Source: Oceanobacter sp045430275
GTDB lineage: Bacteria; Pseudomonadota; Gammaproteobacteria; Pseudomonadales; Oceanobacteraceae
Assembly (NCBI GenBank): GCA_045430275.1
Contig: JAILXU010000004.1
Span: 124,001 to 188,000, forward strand
Length of the DNA: 64,000 nt
Reading direction: 5' to 3'
Each line of letters opens with the position of its first letter. The stretch's first letter is position 1. The notes under the pieces were generated by a model. That model was not told where the DNA came from. It was given only the letters and a program-made list of their open reading frames with translations, and made no database searches. The position numbers were made by a program, and so were the translations under genes. This document shows positions 1-7,848 of this stretch, in pieces.

Positions 1-226
1 CAATATGGCCGTAGGCGTCGCCGAGGTCGTATTCGGTTTGACCCCAGTTGTACGTCAGCTCCAGCACCGCCCCGAATTTCTCAGGTTGATAGCCAACAAA
101 CGCCAGAGTGTAGCTGTACTGCTCGTTGTCGTGCTGACGCAACAGTGTCATGCCCATGACCTGGGTGTAGAAGTCGATTGAGCGTTGCAGGTCTCTCACC
201 CGCAGCATGGTGTGCAGTAATCTCAT
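1..226 (-). CDS. gloA: Lactoylglutathione lyase (glyoxalase I), N-terminal part
   Basis: This is the first 75 codons of glyoxalase I, which isomerises the methylglyoxal-glutathione hemithioacetal to S-lactoylglutathione in the cytoplasm. The gene runs off the left edge of the window. The start MRLLHTMLRVRDL and the segment LELTYNWG are nearly those of E. coli GloA. Metal ligands His5 and Glu56 fall at the E. coli positions. An AGGAGAG ribosome binding site lies just upstream of the ATG at 226. The end of nth lies only 12 bp upstream on the same strand, so the two genes may be co-transcribed. Confidence 0.93.
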   Translation of the reverse strand, partial: MRLLHTMLRVRDLQRSIDFYTQVMGMTLLRQHDNEQYSYTLAFVGYQPEKFGAVLELTYNWGQTEYDLGDAYGHI

Positions 227-238
227 TTGTCTCTCCTG

Positions 239-871
239 CTAGTCAGTTTTTTCTTTGTATTCACACAAGTCTTCAATCAGACACGAGCCGCATTTGGGCT
301 TGCGCGCCACACAGGTATAGCGGCCATGCAGGATCAGCCAATGGTGGGCATCCAGCCGGAATTCTTTGGGCACCAATCGCAGCAGCCGCTGCTCCACTTC
401 CTCGACGTTTTTGCCTGCCGCAACCCGGGTGCGGTTGGAGACCCGAAAAATGTGCGTATCGACGGCGATGGTGGGTTGCCCAAAGGCGGTATTCAGCACC
501 ACATTGGCGGTTTTTCGGCCAACACCTGGCAAGGCTACCAGAGCCGCACGGGTTTGAGGCACTTGCCCTTCATGATCCCGTAACAGTATTTCACACAGTT
601 TGATGACATTTTTGGCTTTGCTGTTAAACAAGCCGATGGTCTTGATGTGTTGCTTCAATCCGTCTTCACCCAGTGCCAGCAGGGACTCCGGGGTGTTGGC
701 AATTGGATACAGTTTGCGAGTGGCTTTATTGACACTGACATCGGTGGCTTGAGCGGATAGGAGAACCGCAATCAGCAATTCAAAGTCCGAGTGGTATTCC
801 AGCTCGGCTTGAGGATTGGGATTGGCGTCGCGCAGGCGAGAAAAAATCTGGGTACGTTTGTCTTTATTCAT
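239..871 (-). CDS. nth: Endonuclease III
   Basis: DNA glycosylase/AP lyase of base excision repair that removes oxidised pyrimidines. The 210-residue protein has the helix-hairpin-helix LPGVGRKTA (114-122) with catalytic Lys120 and the VDTHI segment with catalytic Asp138, numbered as in E. coli. The C-terminal [4Fe-4S] cluster ligands Cys187, Cys194, Cys197 and Cys203 show the expected C-X6-C-X2-C-X5-C spacing. Length is normal for the family and there is no sign of damage. It lies just upstream of gloA on the minus strand. Confidence 0.97.
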   Translation of the reverse strand: MNKDKRTQIFSRLRDANPNPQAELEYHSDFELLIAVLLSAQATDVSVNKATRKLYPIANTPESLLALGEDGLKQHIKTIGLFNSKAKNVIKLCEILLRDHEGQVPQTRAALVALPGVGRKTANVVLNTAFGQPTIAVDTHIFRVSNRTRVAAGKNVEEVEQRLLRLVPKEFRLDAHHWLILHGRYTCVARKPKCGSCLIEDLCEYKEKTD

Positions 872-956
872 GGAGCGGTATTGTGCGTGAGAGTGGCCGT
901 CAGGCCAAGAGGCTCACGCACCGTGATGCTGCTTTTGCTTATTGGCGCAGCAGCGT

Positions 957-1496
957 TCAGGCGAAGGGCTTGAACGCTTCATCCAATGGCGTATCCGCCA
1001 GGTGGTTGACGTAGTTGCTCAGCACCTTCTGAGATAACACCAGTAAAATATCCAGTAGCTGACGGCGTTCGTAGCCTGCAGCAAAAAATGTGTCCAGTGT
1101 CGTTTGATCAATCACGCCACGCTGTTTGACCAGTGCCAGAGTGGTGTCTCGCAGGACTTCCAGTTTTTCGGTTGGCAGAGGTGTGCGGTCGCGCAGTGCC
1201 TGATTAATGGCGGCGTCAACGCCCATGCTCTTGGCTATCATGCTGTGTGCCGGAACGCAGTAGTGGCACTGGTGCTCGACATTGATGCTTTGCCAGACCA
1301 CGGTCTTCTCTTCTGCAGTCAGGCTGTTCGACAGTACTTGCTGGTGGATGTGTTGATAGGCGGAAAGCGTTTGTGGTGATTCAGCCATCACGGCGTGCAA
1401 GTTGGGGATCATTCCGAACGACTTGATGGAATTTTCAAGTAATGGCTGGGCTTCCTGCGGGGCAGAATCCTGTGTGTGGAGTGTGAAATCAGTCAT
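957..1496 (-). CDS. AhpD-like / carboxymuconolactone decarboxylase family protein
   Basis: A 179-residue alkylhydroperoxidase-like protein. The family motif E-X2-C-X2-C-X3-H is present as Glu74, Cys77, Cys80 and His84 (around CHYCVPAHS); in AhpD this cysteine pair does peroxidase chemistry. The physiological substrate cannot be told from sequence. I chose the ATG at 1496 because GGAG sits 5 bp upstream; the open frame extends further, to 1583. It is divergent from the TetR regulator at 1699, and the space between them carries two copies of TTGATCAA. This arrangement is typical of a local repressor-target pair. Confidence 0.82.
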   Translation of the reverse strand: MTDFTLHTQDSAPQEAQPLLENSIKSFGMIPNLHAVMAESPQTLSAYQHIHQQVLSNSLTAEEKTVVWQSINVEHQCHYCVPAHSMIAKSMGVDAAINQALRDRTPLPTEKLEVLRDTTLALVKQRGVIDQTTLDTFFAAGYERRQLLDILLVLSQKVLSNYVNHLADTPLDEAFKPFA

Positions 1497-1518
1497 GTGT
1501 TTCTCCATTTTTGAACAG

Positions 1519-1567
1519 TTGATCAAGTTAGTTCGATTACCGTATTTGAAGTTGAACGATTGATCAA
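1519..1567. promoter_or_regulatory. Two TTGATCAA palindromes in a divergent promoter region
   Basis: The 8-bp palindrome TTGATCAA occurs at 1519-1526 and again at 1560-1567, centres 41 bp apart (about four helical turns). The pair lies between the AhpD-like gene and the TetR gene, nearer the former. It could be the operator of the neighbouring TetR protein. This is inference from position and symmetry only. Confidence 0.35.
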
Positions 1568-1698
1568 TGCCTGGTGAAAACAACAGCGTGTTCCAGTAAA
1601 CAGGTGTAAGAAATGGGGAAATGGGTGTTTGAGGCAGTCAAGGCGGGGGTAGGCTAAAATGCCGTGATCAGTTTGAGTTCTAACAGGTAGCAGTCATC

Positions 1699-2289
1699 GT
1701 GGTGAATATCGCAAAGTTTGATCGGCAGGACGTGCTTGAAAAAGCGACGGTGTTGTTCTGGAAAAAAGGGTTTCGGGCGACCTCAACGCGTGATTTGCAG
1801 CAAGCGATGAACATGCGCCCTGGCAGTATGTACGCTGCTTTTGGTGGCAAGAGTGATATTTATCGGCTGGTACTGGAACAGTACGCCCTGTCTATGAGCC
1901 GCTTGCTGGAGCAATCACTGGAAGCAACAGACACCATCCCCGATGGCATCCGTCATTTTATCAAACGGGTGTTGTTGCACCCTGACAGTTCGGAAGTACG
2001 CGATGTGTGCTTGTTGTATCGCACAGTGAGCGAACTGGATGATGATCAGGCGGAATTACTGGAATTGGCGCGCACCCGGCTGAAAAACAAGGAAGCCCGC
2101 TTTGCAGTGTTGATCGAAGAGGCCAAGACACTGGGGCAATTGCCGGGTTCGCTGGACGCCAAGGCCACCGCTGCTGACTTGCAATGTCGCATGTTGGGGA
2201 TTCGATCGTATCTGCGGATTACGTGTGATCTTGCCACGATAGAGACCATGATTGATGGCTTGCTGTGTTTTCCTGAAGAGAGTTCGTGA
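1699..2289 (+). CDS. TetR/AcrR family transcriptional regulator
   Basis: A 196-residue TetR-type repressor. Residues about 8-55 form the DNA-binding domain, with the recognition helix region around TRDLQQAMNMRPGSMYAAFGGKSDIY. The C-terminal part is helical and variable, as expected for a ligand-binding and dimerisation domain. Translation appears to start at GTG 1699 with a weak ribosome binding site. It is transcribed away from the AhpD-like gene and probably controls it; the effector is unknown. Confidence 0.9.
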   Translation: MVNIAKFDRQDVLEKATVLFWKKGFRATSTRDLQQAMNMRPGSMYAAFGGKSDIYRLVLEQYALSMSRLLEQSLEATDTIPDGIRHFIKRVLLHPDSSEVRDVCLLYRTVSELDDDQAELLELARTRLKNKEARFAVLIEEAKTLGQLPGSLDAKATAADLQCRMLGIRSYLRITCDLATIETMIDGLLCFPEESS

Positions 2290-2358
2290 CCGATAACTGG
2301 TTTTTTTGGGCCATTTGTCGGCCTTCTTGCAGGAGGTTTAATTGATGATGAGCATAAA

Positions 2359-2372
2359 TTGATTTAAATCAA
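2359..2372. promoter_or_regulatory. FNR/Anr-type box
   Basis: The sequence TTGATTTAAATCAA is a perfect match to the FNR/Anr consensus TTGAT-N4-ATCAA. It lies in the 318-bp gap between the TetR gene and the unknown gene at 2608, about 235 bp before the latter's start. The rest of the gap is AT-rich (notably 2475-2515) and shows no convincing gene. The box suggests oxygen-responsive control of the downstream gene or of an unseen transcript; its distance from the start codon is long. Confidence 0.5.
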
Positions 2373-2607
2373 TATTGGATCGTGCCCTTGCGTCAAAGTG
2401 TTTCACCAGACCGAAACTGTTGGCGTTAGTTGGTAACACATCTGCATCCGGGCATGTTCCTTTGCCGCAGGTGTTAAAACAATTAATAGTTTTGTCTGTA
2501 AATAATAATAATGAAAGCTTGCGCCCTTTTATCAGGAATTGAGTCGTCTGGCTCGACATCCTGGACGGACAAGCGGGGAAGCACCCCAGACCAGAGGAGG
2601 TCATCAC

Positions 2608-3009
2608 ATGCTATCTGAAGCCATGCGTACCACAACAGTGGAAACCCCAGAACCTGTTTTTGCCATTGAGCCTATTACGAATTACGTCGTGATATCGGTG
2701 TCGATTGGTGCGGGTAATTATGAAATTGCCTTATCTGGAAACGGCATTCGCGCCTCGGTATCGGGCACTTCGCCCGATGTGTATCTCCCTGAATCGGACG
2801 TGATTCCTCAGGTACTGGTGCCTTCAAGCATGACTCGTCAGTGCCCGGCGCTGGGGCTGATGCAGTATTTTCATCTGGATTTATGGGGGCACCGATTTGA
2901 AAACATCGCCTGGTCGTGTGTGTCTGACTCCGTATTAGGTGGGCCTCGGACGCGTTTGAATCAGCGCATTGCTTTTGATACCAATCGCGTCACGATTACG
3001 GAAATGTAA
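2608..3009 (+). CDS. Hypothetical protein
   Basis: A 133-residue protein that I do not recognise. The start at 2608 is supported by AGGAGG at 2595-2600, the strongest ribosome binding site in this part of the window; a longer frame from 2539 is unlikely. The sequence looks soluble, with no signal peptide or membrane segment, and the middle (residues about 22-70) alternates hydrophobic and polar residues as beta strands do. It is convergent with the molybdopterin oxidoreductase and lies downstream of a perfect FNR-type box, so an anaerobic role is possible but unproven. Confidence 0.7.
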   Translation: MLSEAMRTTTVETPEPVFAIEPITNYVVISVSIGAGNYEIALSGNGIRASVSGTSPDVYLPESDVIPQVLVPSSMTRQCPALGLMQYFHLDLWGHRFENIAWSCVSDSVLGGPRTRLNQRIAFDTNRVTITEM

Positions 3010-3050
3010 CGATTTAGCACTCTTCAGCACTCTTATTCGCAATATCTCTT

Positions 3051-5261
3051 TTAAGCGGTGCGAACAGCTACTGCCACGGACTTGAATGCCGGTGTCTGAC
3101 TACGCGGGTCGGTATCCCGCCCAATCAGTACATTGGCTTCCGGGTAGTACGCCATCAGGTTGCCTTCGGGCAAGTCAAACAGGCATACCGTCAATGACGG
3201 CATGGTGCCATGGGCCGATGCCAGATTGACGCTGTCTCCTGCCGAGACACCAAGCCGTTCGGCATCGTCTGGCCCCATCAACACCACCTGTCGGGACGTT
3301 ACTCCCCGATAGCTGTCTTTTTCTTCATAAATAATCGAATTGAACTGACCCTCGCTGCGCACGCTCATCAGGCGGAAAGGGTACTCGCCGGATTGTTTGA
3401 GCCAGTCATCCGCCGTGTGCCAGTCGTGTGACTGAAACTGCGCCTTGCGACTTGGAGTGTTGAACTCGGCCCGGTGCAACAGACGGTTTTGAATGTGAAA
3501 CTCGTGTCGGGCAACGTCCAGGTCAGCCAGCTCTTCCATGCCGGGCACCACGCGGGCGATGGCTTCCCGAACCTGATGGCTGATGCGAAACTCGTTAAAG
3601 TCCAGCGGGCACTTTGGTAATAGTCGCTCTGCCAGGTCGCAGAGAATGTGGGTCTCTGAGCGCACATTCGACAGACGCTCAATGCCACCGTCACTGAGTC
3701 GAACGTAGTTGAACATGGATTCCTGAGTGGTTGGCTGCGGTTCTTCGTCGCGGGCAGTGACGGGTAAAATCAGCGCTTCGCTGTTATCGATGCCGCGCAC
3801 ATGACCCCGGTTCAGCGTGGTGGTCATAAACAGTTTGAAACCAATGCGATCCAAGGCGTCGTTGGCCCAGTTGGAATCCGGTGTCGCTTCGTACAGGTTG
3901 CCACCCATAATCAAGGCCGTGTCCATTTGTCCTTCATGAGCGGCGTTTAATCCCGCCAGAGTATCCAGCCCCGGACGAGTAGGCAGTTCAATGCCGAACG
4001 CTTCTTCGATGTTGTCAAACACGTCCTGAGCCAGCACCGGCTTGACTCCCATGGTGCCAATGCCCTGAACGTTGCTGTGTCCGCGTAAAGGCAGCAGCCC
4101 GGCGAAACGCTTGCCAACCATGCCACGCAGCAGCGCCAGATTGGCAATAGCTTCGACGTTCTCGACGCCATGACGATGATGGGTAATGCCCATGCCCCAG
4201 GCAAACACGGCGTTCTCGGACTGGGCATAGCATTGTGCAACCCGTTCAATTTCAGCCTTGGTCAGGCCAGTGGTGTTGCACAAGTCGTCCCAGTTGCTGT
4301 TTTCCAGTTGTTGGCGATAGGTCTCGAATCCTTCGGTGTGTTGCTCGATGAAATCGTGATCAAGTTGTTGCTGTTCGAGCAGAGCTTTGCCGATGGCGGT
4401 GAGGACGGCGAGATCGGAGCCGATATGAGGTTGCAGGTAATCTGAAGCAATGTCACTGCCGCCCGCAATCAGTGACGACGGGCTTTTGGGGAGGGCAAAC
4501 TTGACCAGTCCTGGCTCTTTGGCCGGGTTGATCATGATCACATCGCCACCACGATCCCGGCAGTCCTTGAGCTTGTGGATAAAACGCGGATGGTTGGAGG
4601 AGGGGTTGGCTCCGATGACAAAAATCAGATCGCAGCCGGTCAGATCTTCCAGCTCAACCGTGGCTGTGCCAGTACCGACGGTACTTTGCATGCCGACGCC
4701 AGTGGCCTGATGGCAATAGTAGGAGCAATTAGTGACGTTGTTGGTGCCATATAGGCGAGCCAGCAGTTGCAGAACAAAACCGGCTTCATTGGACGCCCGG
4801 CCCGAAGAATAGAAAAACGTGCGTTCGGGCTGGCTGTTCAGAAATGCAGAGCTGGCCCGGTTGAGTGCCCACTCCCAGGAAACCGGTGTTAATTGATCAC
4901 TGTCAGCAGCCTTGTAAAGCGGTGTATTCAGACGCCCCAGGCGTTCCATCTCCCGGCCACTTAATTCTCTGAAGTCAGCCAGTGTATGGTCGAAAATTTC
5001 TTCTGGAATGGGCGGCTGAATATCGGTGGATTGAGCCTGAACGCTCTTGTTACACACCGCCGGAAACTCATCCAGCTCGTTGGTCATCCCGCCGTGTTGG
5101 CCGCCCATCCCCAGTGCGCAAGCCTTGCAGGTATTATGGCTGGTCAGGGCTTTGGCACTGTTTCTTAACCCCATGCGGTGCACTGTCTGCAGGGTGTAAA
5201 GAATCTTGCTGGCACCACCACCGATGATGTTGTCGGTTGGGCTGGATGTTGGCCGGGTCAT
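3051..5261 (-). CDS. FdhF/YdeP family molybdopterin oxidoreductase
   Basis: A 736-residue member of the formate dehydrogenase alpha-like family typified by E. coli YdeP, which is linked to acid resistance but has no settled substrate. The first domain carries a CKAC motif near residue 46. The body shows molybdopterin-dinucleotide binding features (FVIGANPSSNHPR, MINPAKEPGLVKF, RGHSNVQGIGTMG). The C-terminal domain (RLMSVRSEGQFNSIIYEE, then GDSVNLASAHG) is the usual molydopterin-binding barrel. I place the start at ATG 5261 because the upstream GTG at 5330 has no ribosome binding site. No electron-transfer partner or fdhD is adjacent. Confidence 0.88.
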   Translation of the reverse strand: MTRPTSSPTDNIIGGGASKILYTLQTVHRMGLRNSAKALTSHNTCKACALGMGGQHGGMTNELDEFPAVCNKSVQAQSTDIQPPIPEEIFDHTLADFRELSGREMERLGRLNTPLYKAADSDQLTPVSWEWALNRASSAFLNSQPERTFFYSSGRASNEAGFVLQLLARLYGTNNVTNCSYYCHQATGVGMQSTVGTGTATVELEDLTGCDLIFVIGANPSSNHPRFIHKLKDCRDRGGDVIMINPAKEPGLVKFALPKSPSSLIAGGSDIASDYLQPHIGSDLAVLTAIGKALLEQQQLDHDFIEQHTEGFETYRQQLENSNWDDLCNTTGLTKAEIERVAQCYAQSENAVFAWGMGITHHRHGVENVEAIANLALLRGMVGKRFAGLLPLRGHSNVQGIGTMGVKPVLAQDVFDNIEEAFGIELPTRPGLDTLAGLNAAHEGQMDTALIMGGNLYEATPDSNWANDALDRIGFKLFMTTTLNRGHVRGIDNSEALILPVTARDEEPQPTTQESMFNYVRLSDGGIERLSNVRSETHILCDLAERLLPKCPLDFNEFRISHQVREAIARVVPGMEELADLDVARHEFHIQNRLLHRAEFNTPSRKAQFQSHDWHTADDWLKQSGEYPFRLMSVRSEGQFNSIIYEEKDSYRGVTSRQVVLMGPDDAERLGVSAGDSVNLASAHGTMPSLTVCLFDLPEGNLMAYYPEANVLIGRDTDPRSQTPAFKSVAVAVRTA

Positions 5262-5538
5262 AATCGCACGCTCATGGCAGGTGGGTATCGTCCTGATTGT
5301 TTCAGAATCTGTTGAGCAAATGAATCGCACGTGATCGTTTGATCTGGAAAAAAACTTTTACTGAATCACATGGGGTCACAGGCGTACCACTGATTGTGAA
5401 ATGTGAACCAGTTTGACGGTTGATTAAGGATTTATTACCGATCATCGGGAGCGGCTTCAGGCATAGCACAAAGAGCGCTACCGTTTATTTCATAAGGTGG
5501 TACAGAGCGTTGCGGAAACAGGTCATTTCTGATGCAAT

Positions 5539-5587
5539 AGGAGGATTATTGCTTCGTAGCAATAAAACAAATCAATGGAGTGTGTAG
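5539..5587 (+). other. Strong Shine-Dalgarno followed by a hairpin and a 12-codon frame
   Basis: Within the 431-bp gap between the YdeP-like gene and the SnoaL-like gene, AGGAGG (5539-5544) precedes a perfect 8-bp hairpin: TTATTGCT at 5546-5553, loop TCGT, AGCAATAA at 5558-5565. A TTG at 5549 opens a 12-codon frame ending at 5587. This could be a leader peptide or a regulatory hairpin for the gene at 5693. The remainder of the gap shows no supported gene. Confidence 0.3.
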
Positions 5588-5692
5588 ATTGCAGAAAGTG
5601 TGGTTCTGAGAAAATCCGCGATCAGAGTATCTCAATGACTGTGGTGCCTTTTTATGCCTGATCCGATCTCTGCAATATCCAATGGAACGGTT

Positions 5693-6100
5693 ATGACTGA
5701 AGATAACAAAAAGCTTGTAGAACAGTTTATCAACCATGCCTGGGGCAAAGGCCGTTATCATTTGGTTCGACAAATGATTGCACGGGATTTTCTCTATCAT
5801 GCGTGTCAGTCCATGTCGACGAATGGTATTGAGCTGCTGATTGATGAAATTGATGCCTTGCGCAAAGCGTTGGGTGATTTTGATCTGGTCATTGAAGATA
5901 TTATTGGCGAGGGTGATCGGGTCATCAGTGTGATGACATTATGTGGCACTTTTAACAGGCCTGTTTTTGGCATTACTCCCAATCAAAAAGCCATTGGTAT
6001 TACTTGTGCAATCACCTGGCAGCTTCAGCGTGGCCGTATTCGCCACATGAATGTGATGATTGATATGGCCAATATCCAGCGCCAGTTGGCTGCCGCCTGA
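5693..6100 (+). CDS. SnoaL-like / ester cyclase family protein
   Basis: A small NTF2-fold protein of 135 residues, similar to the SnoaL-like polyketide cyclase family that includes many proteins of unknown substrate. Supporting features are the opening helix NKKLVEQFINHAWGKG, the strand pair ending GEGDRVISVMTLCGTF, and the terminal strand GRIRHMNVMID. The start at 5693 has GGA six bases upstream; an in-frame ATG at 5654 would add 13 residues. Specific function is unknown, and fold assignment is surer than role. It is convergent with bfd across a shared terminator. Confidence 0.72.
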   Translation: MTEDNKKLVEQFINHAWGKGRYHLVRQMIARDFLYHACQSMSTNGIELLIDEIDALRKALGDFDLVIEDIIGEGDRVISVMTLCGTFNRPVFGITPNQKAIGITCAITWQLQRGRIRHMNVMIDMANIQRQLAAA

Positions 6101-6129
6101 CAGATTCTTCAGGTTATTGTTCAAACATA

Positions 6130-6160
6130 AAAAAAGCGAAGCATCCGGCTTCGCTTTTTT
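6130..6160. terminator. Bidirectional intrinsic terminator
   Basis: A perfect 13-bp stem pairs AAAAAAGCGAAGC (6130-6142) with GCTTCGCTTTTTT (6148-6160), with a 5-nt loop and T-runs on both strands. It sits between the convergent SnoaL-like gene and bfd and should stop transcription from both. Confidence 0.9.
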
Positions 6161-6175
6161 GATTCTGATCGATCA

Positions 6176-6370
6176 TCAACTGGCTTCGGCAAACTCACAC
6201 GGTGGTAATTGGGCAATGCTGTCTCGTACCAGTTTCTTGGCATGTCGGCCACAGCACCCACAATCGGTGCCCACTCCCAGATTCTGACGAATCTCAGCAT
6301 AACTATGGCCGTCGTCCACGGCTTCCTGGATCTGCTGTTTTGTGATGGCTTTGCACATGCAAATGTACAT
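6176..6370 (-). CDS. bfd: Bacterioferritin-associated ferredoxin
   Basis: A 64-residue [2Fe-2S] protein that reduces bacterioferritin to release stored iron. The opening MYICMCKAIT and the second cluster site TDCGCCGRHA give ligands Cys4, Cys6, Cys37 and Cys40 in the family spacing. An extra cysteine (Cys39) lies between the last two. The start at 6370 follows an AGGT ribosome binding site; an upstream in-frame ATG at 6385 is less likely because family members begin MY-C-C. No bacterioferritin gene is in the window. Confidence 0.93.
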   Translation of the reverse strand: MYICMCKAITKQQIQEAVDDGHSYAEIRQNLGVGTDCGCCGRHAKKLVRDSIAQLPPCEFAEAS

Positions 6371-6582
6371 AAGAAATACCTGCACTTGAGAATAACTATC
6401 GATGTCATGCTGAATTTAGGATGAATGAGAAGGATTTGCAAGAAGAGTTTTCATTAATTTGGTTTTGAAAGCCTCTCTGCTGCTTTCTGTCATCTGCTGC
6501 TTTCTGTAAAATGCGGCGTCTTTTATTTGTCATCTACTGCTGAGTACTCAGCAGGTCTCCAACGCAATCGACAGGTGTCACT

Positions 6583-7678
6583 TTGGAAATCAATCCGATT
6601 ATTGAAACCATCAAAGACCTCACTGCACGCACCGACGTGCTTAGGGGGTATCTTTGACTATGCCAACAAGCAAGAACGACTCGAAGAAGTAGAGCAGGAG
6701 CTGGCTCAGCCGGACGTCTGGAACGACGCTGATCGTGCTCAGGAACTGGGTAAAGAACGCTCTGCACTGGAGGCTGTGGTCAAGACCATTGATACTCTCG
6801 ATACTGGTCTGGGTGATGCGAAAGACCTGTTGGATATGGCCGTCGAAGAAGACGATGAAGATTCAGTTGAAGAGGTGAGAGCCGAATTGGCTGAACTGGA
6901 GAGTCAGCTTGAAACGCTGGAATTCCGTCGTATGTTCTCCGGTGAACTGGATCAGAACAACGCCTACCTGGAAATTCAGGCCGGTTCCGGTGGCACTGAG
7001 GCTCAGGACTGGGCCGAGATGATGTGTCGTATGTACCTGCGTTGGGTCGAAGCCCATGGCTTCAAGGGTGAGCTGATGGAAGCCTCCGACGGTGACGTGG
7101 CGGGCATCAAGAGTGCAACCATTCGCATTGAAGGTGAGTACGCTTTCGGCTGGCTGCGAACGGAAACCGGTGTTCACCGTCTGGTACGTAAAAGCCCGTT
7201 CGATTCTGGCAATCGTCGTCACACTTCCTTCTCTTCCGTGTTTGTGTCCCCGGAAGTCGACGACAACATCGAGATTGATATCAATCCGGCGGATCTGCGT
7301 ATCGACGTATACCGCGCATCCGGTGCCGGTGGTCAGCACGTTAACCGGACGGAATCGGCGGTACGGATTACTCACTTGCCGACCAACACCGTGACCCAGT
7401 GTCAGAACGACCGCTCCCAGCACAAGAACAAAGACCAGGCGATGAAGCAGATGAAAGCCAAGCTCTATGAGCTGGAGCTGCAAAAGCGCAACGCGGAAGC
7501 ACAAGCGCTGGAAGACACCAAGTCTGACATTGGTTGGGGCAGCCAGATTCGTTCCTATGTGCTGGATGACTCCCGTATCAAGGACCTGCGTACCGGCGTT
7601 GAAACCCGCAATACCCAGCAGGTGCTGGACGGTGGGCTGGACCCGTTTATTGAGGCCAGCCTCAAGAAAGGGCTGTGA
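6583..7678 (+). CDS. prfB: Peptide chain release factor 2 (programmed +1 frameshift)
   Basis: Release factor 2 recognises UGA and UAA stop codons and triggers peptidyl-tRNA hydrolysis. The first frame starts at a TTG (6583), reads MEINPIIETIKDL and ends at an in-frame TGA at 6655-6657 after 24 codons. A +1 slip on CTT reads GAC at 6656 and continues to 7678, giving 364 residues (E. coli has 365). The catalytic GGQ loop (SGAGGQHVN) and the SPF stop-codon recognition motif are present. No in-frame ATG exists upstream before a stop, so TTG is the only plausible start; AGGTG precedes it. lysS follows, the classical order. Confidence 0.96.
6643..6658 (+). promoter_or_regulatory. Programmed +1 frameshift signal of prfB
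   Basis: The Shine-Dalgarno-like AGGGGG (6643-6648) lies three bases before the slippery codon CTT (6652-6654), followed by TGA and C. This is the canonical autoregulatory cassette AGGGGGTATCTTTGAC: when release factor 2 is scarce, ribosomes pause at UGA and slip forward. Confidence 0.97.
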
Positions 7679-7710
7679 TTGCCTGAAAGCATAGCCGGGC
7701 ATCTACGCGG

Positions 7711-7772
7711 GAGCGTGGGAGCCAGAAAACCGTTTGCAGTTGACCCTCGTTCCCATGCTCTGCGTGGGAACG
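7711..7772. repeat. REP-like inverted repeat between prfB and lysS
   Basis: GAGCGTGGGA at 7711-7720 is mirrored by TCCCATGCTC at 7751-7760 (9 of 10 pairs). A second, overlapping hairpin pairs CGTTCCCA (7748-7755) with TGGGAACG (7765-7772). These motifs resemble the dispersed GTTCCCACGCTC-type intergenic palindromes found in many proteobacterial genomes. Only this one copy is visible here. Confidence 0.55.
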
Positions 7773-7848
7773 TCGCGTATTGAATAATGAATAGACAGCG
7801 CACGAATATTACGGTGCGCCAATAACGAATTGATAACCGGGCAAGATT

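Noticed and set aside
2338..2607. Minus-strand frame of 89 codons opposite the FNR-box region
   Set aside because: No ribosome binding site, no recognisable content, and it covers the promoter region of the gene at 2608.
6527..6582. Upstream extension of the main prfB frame
   Set aside because: It is the zero frame before the slip site; the true N-terminus (MEINPII) is in the other frame and joins by +1 frameshifting.
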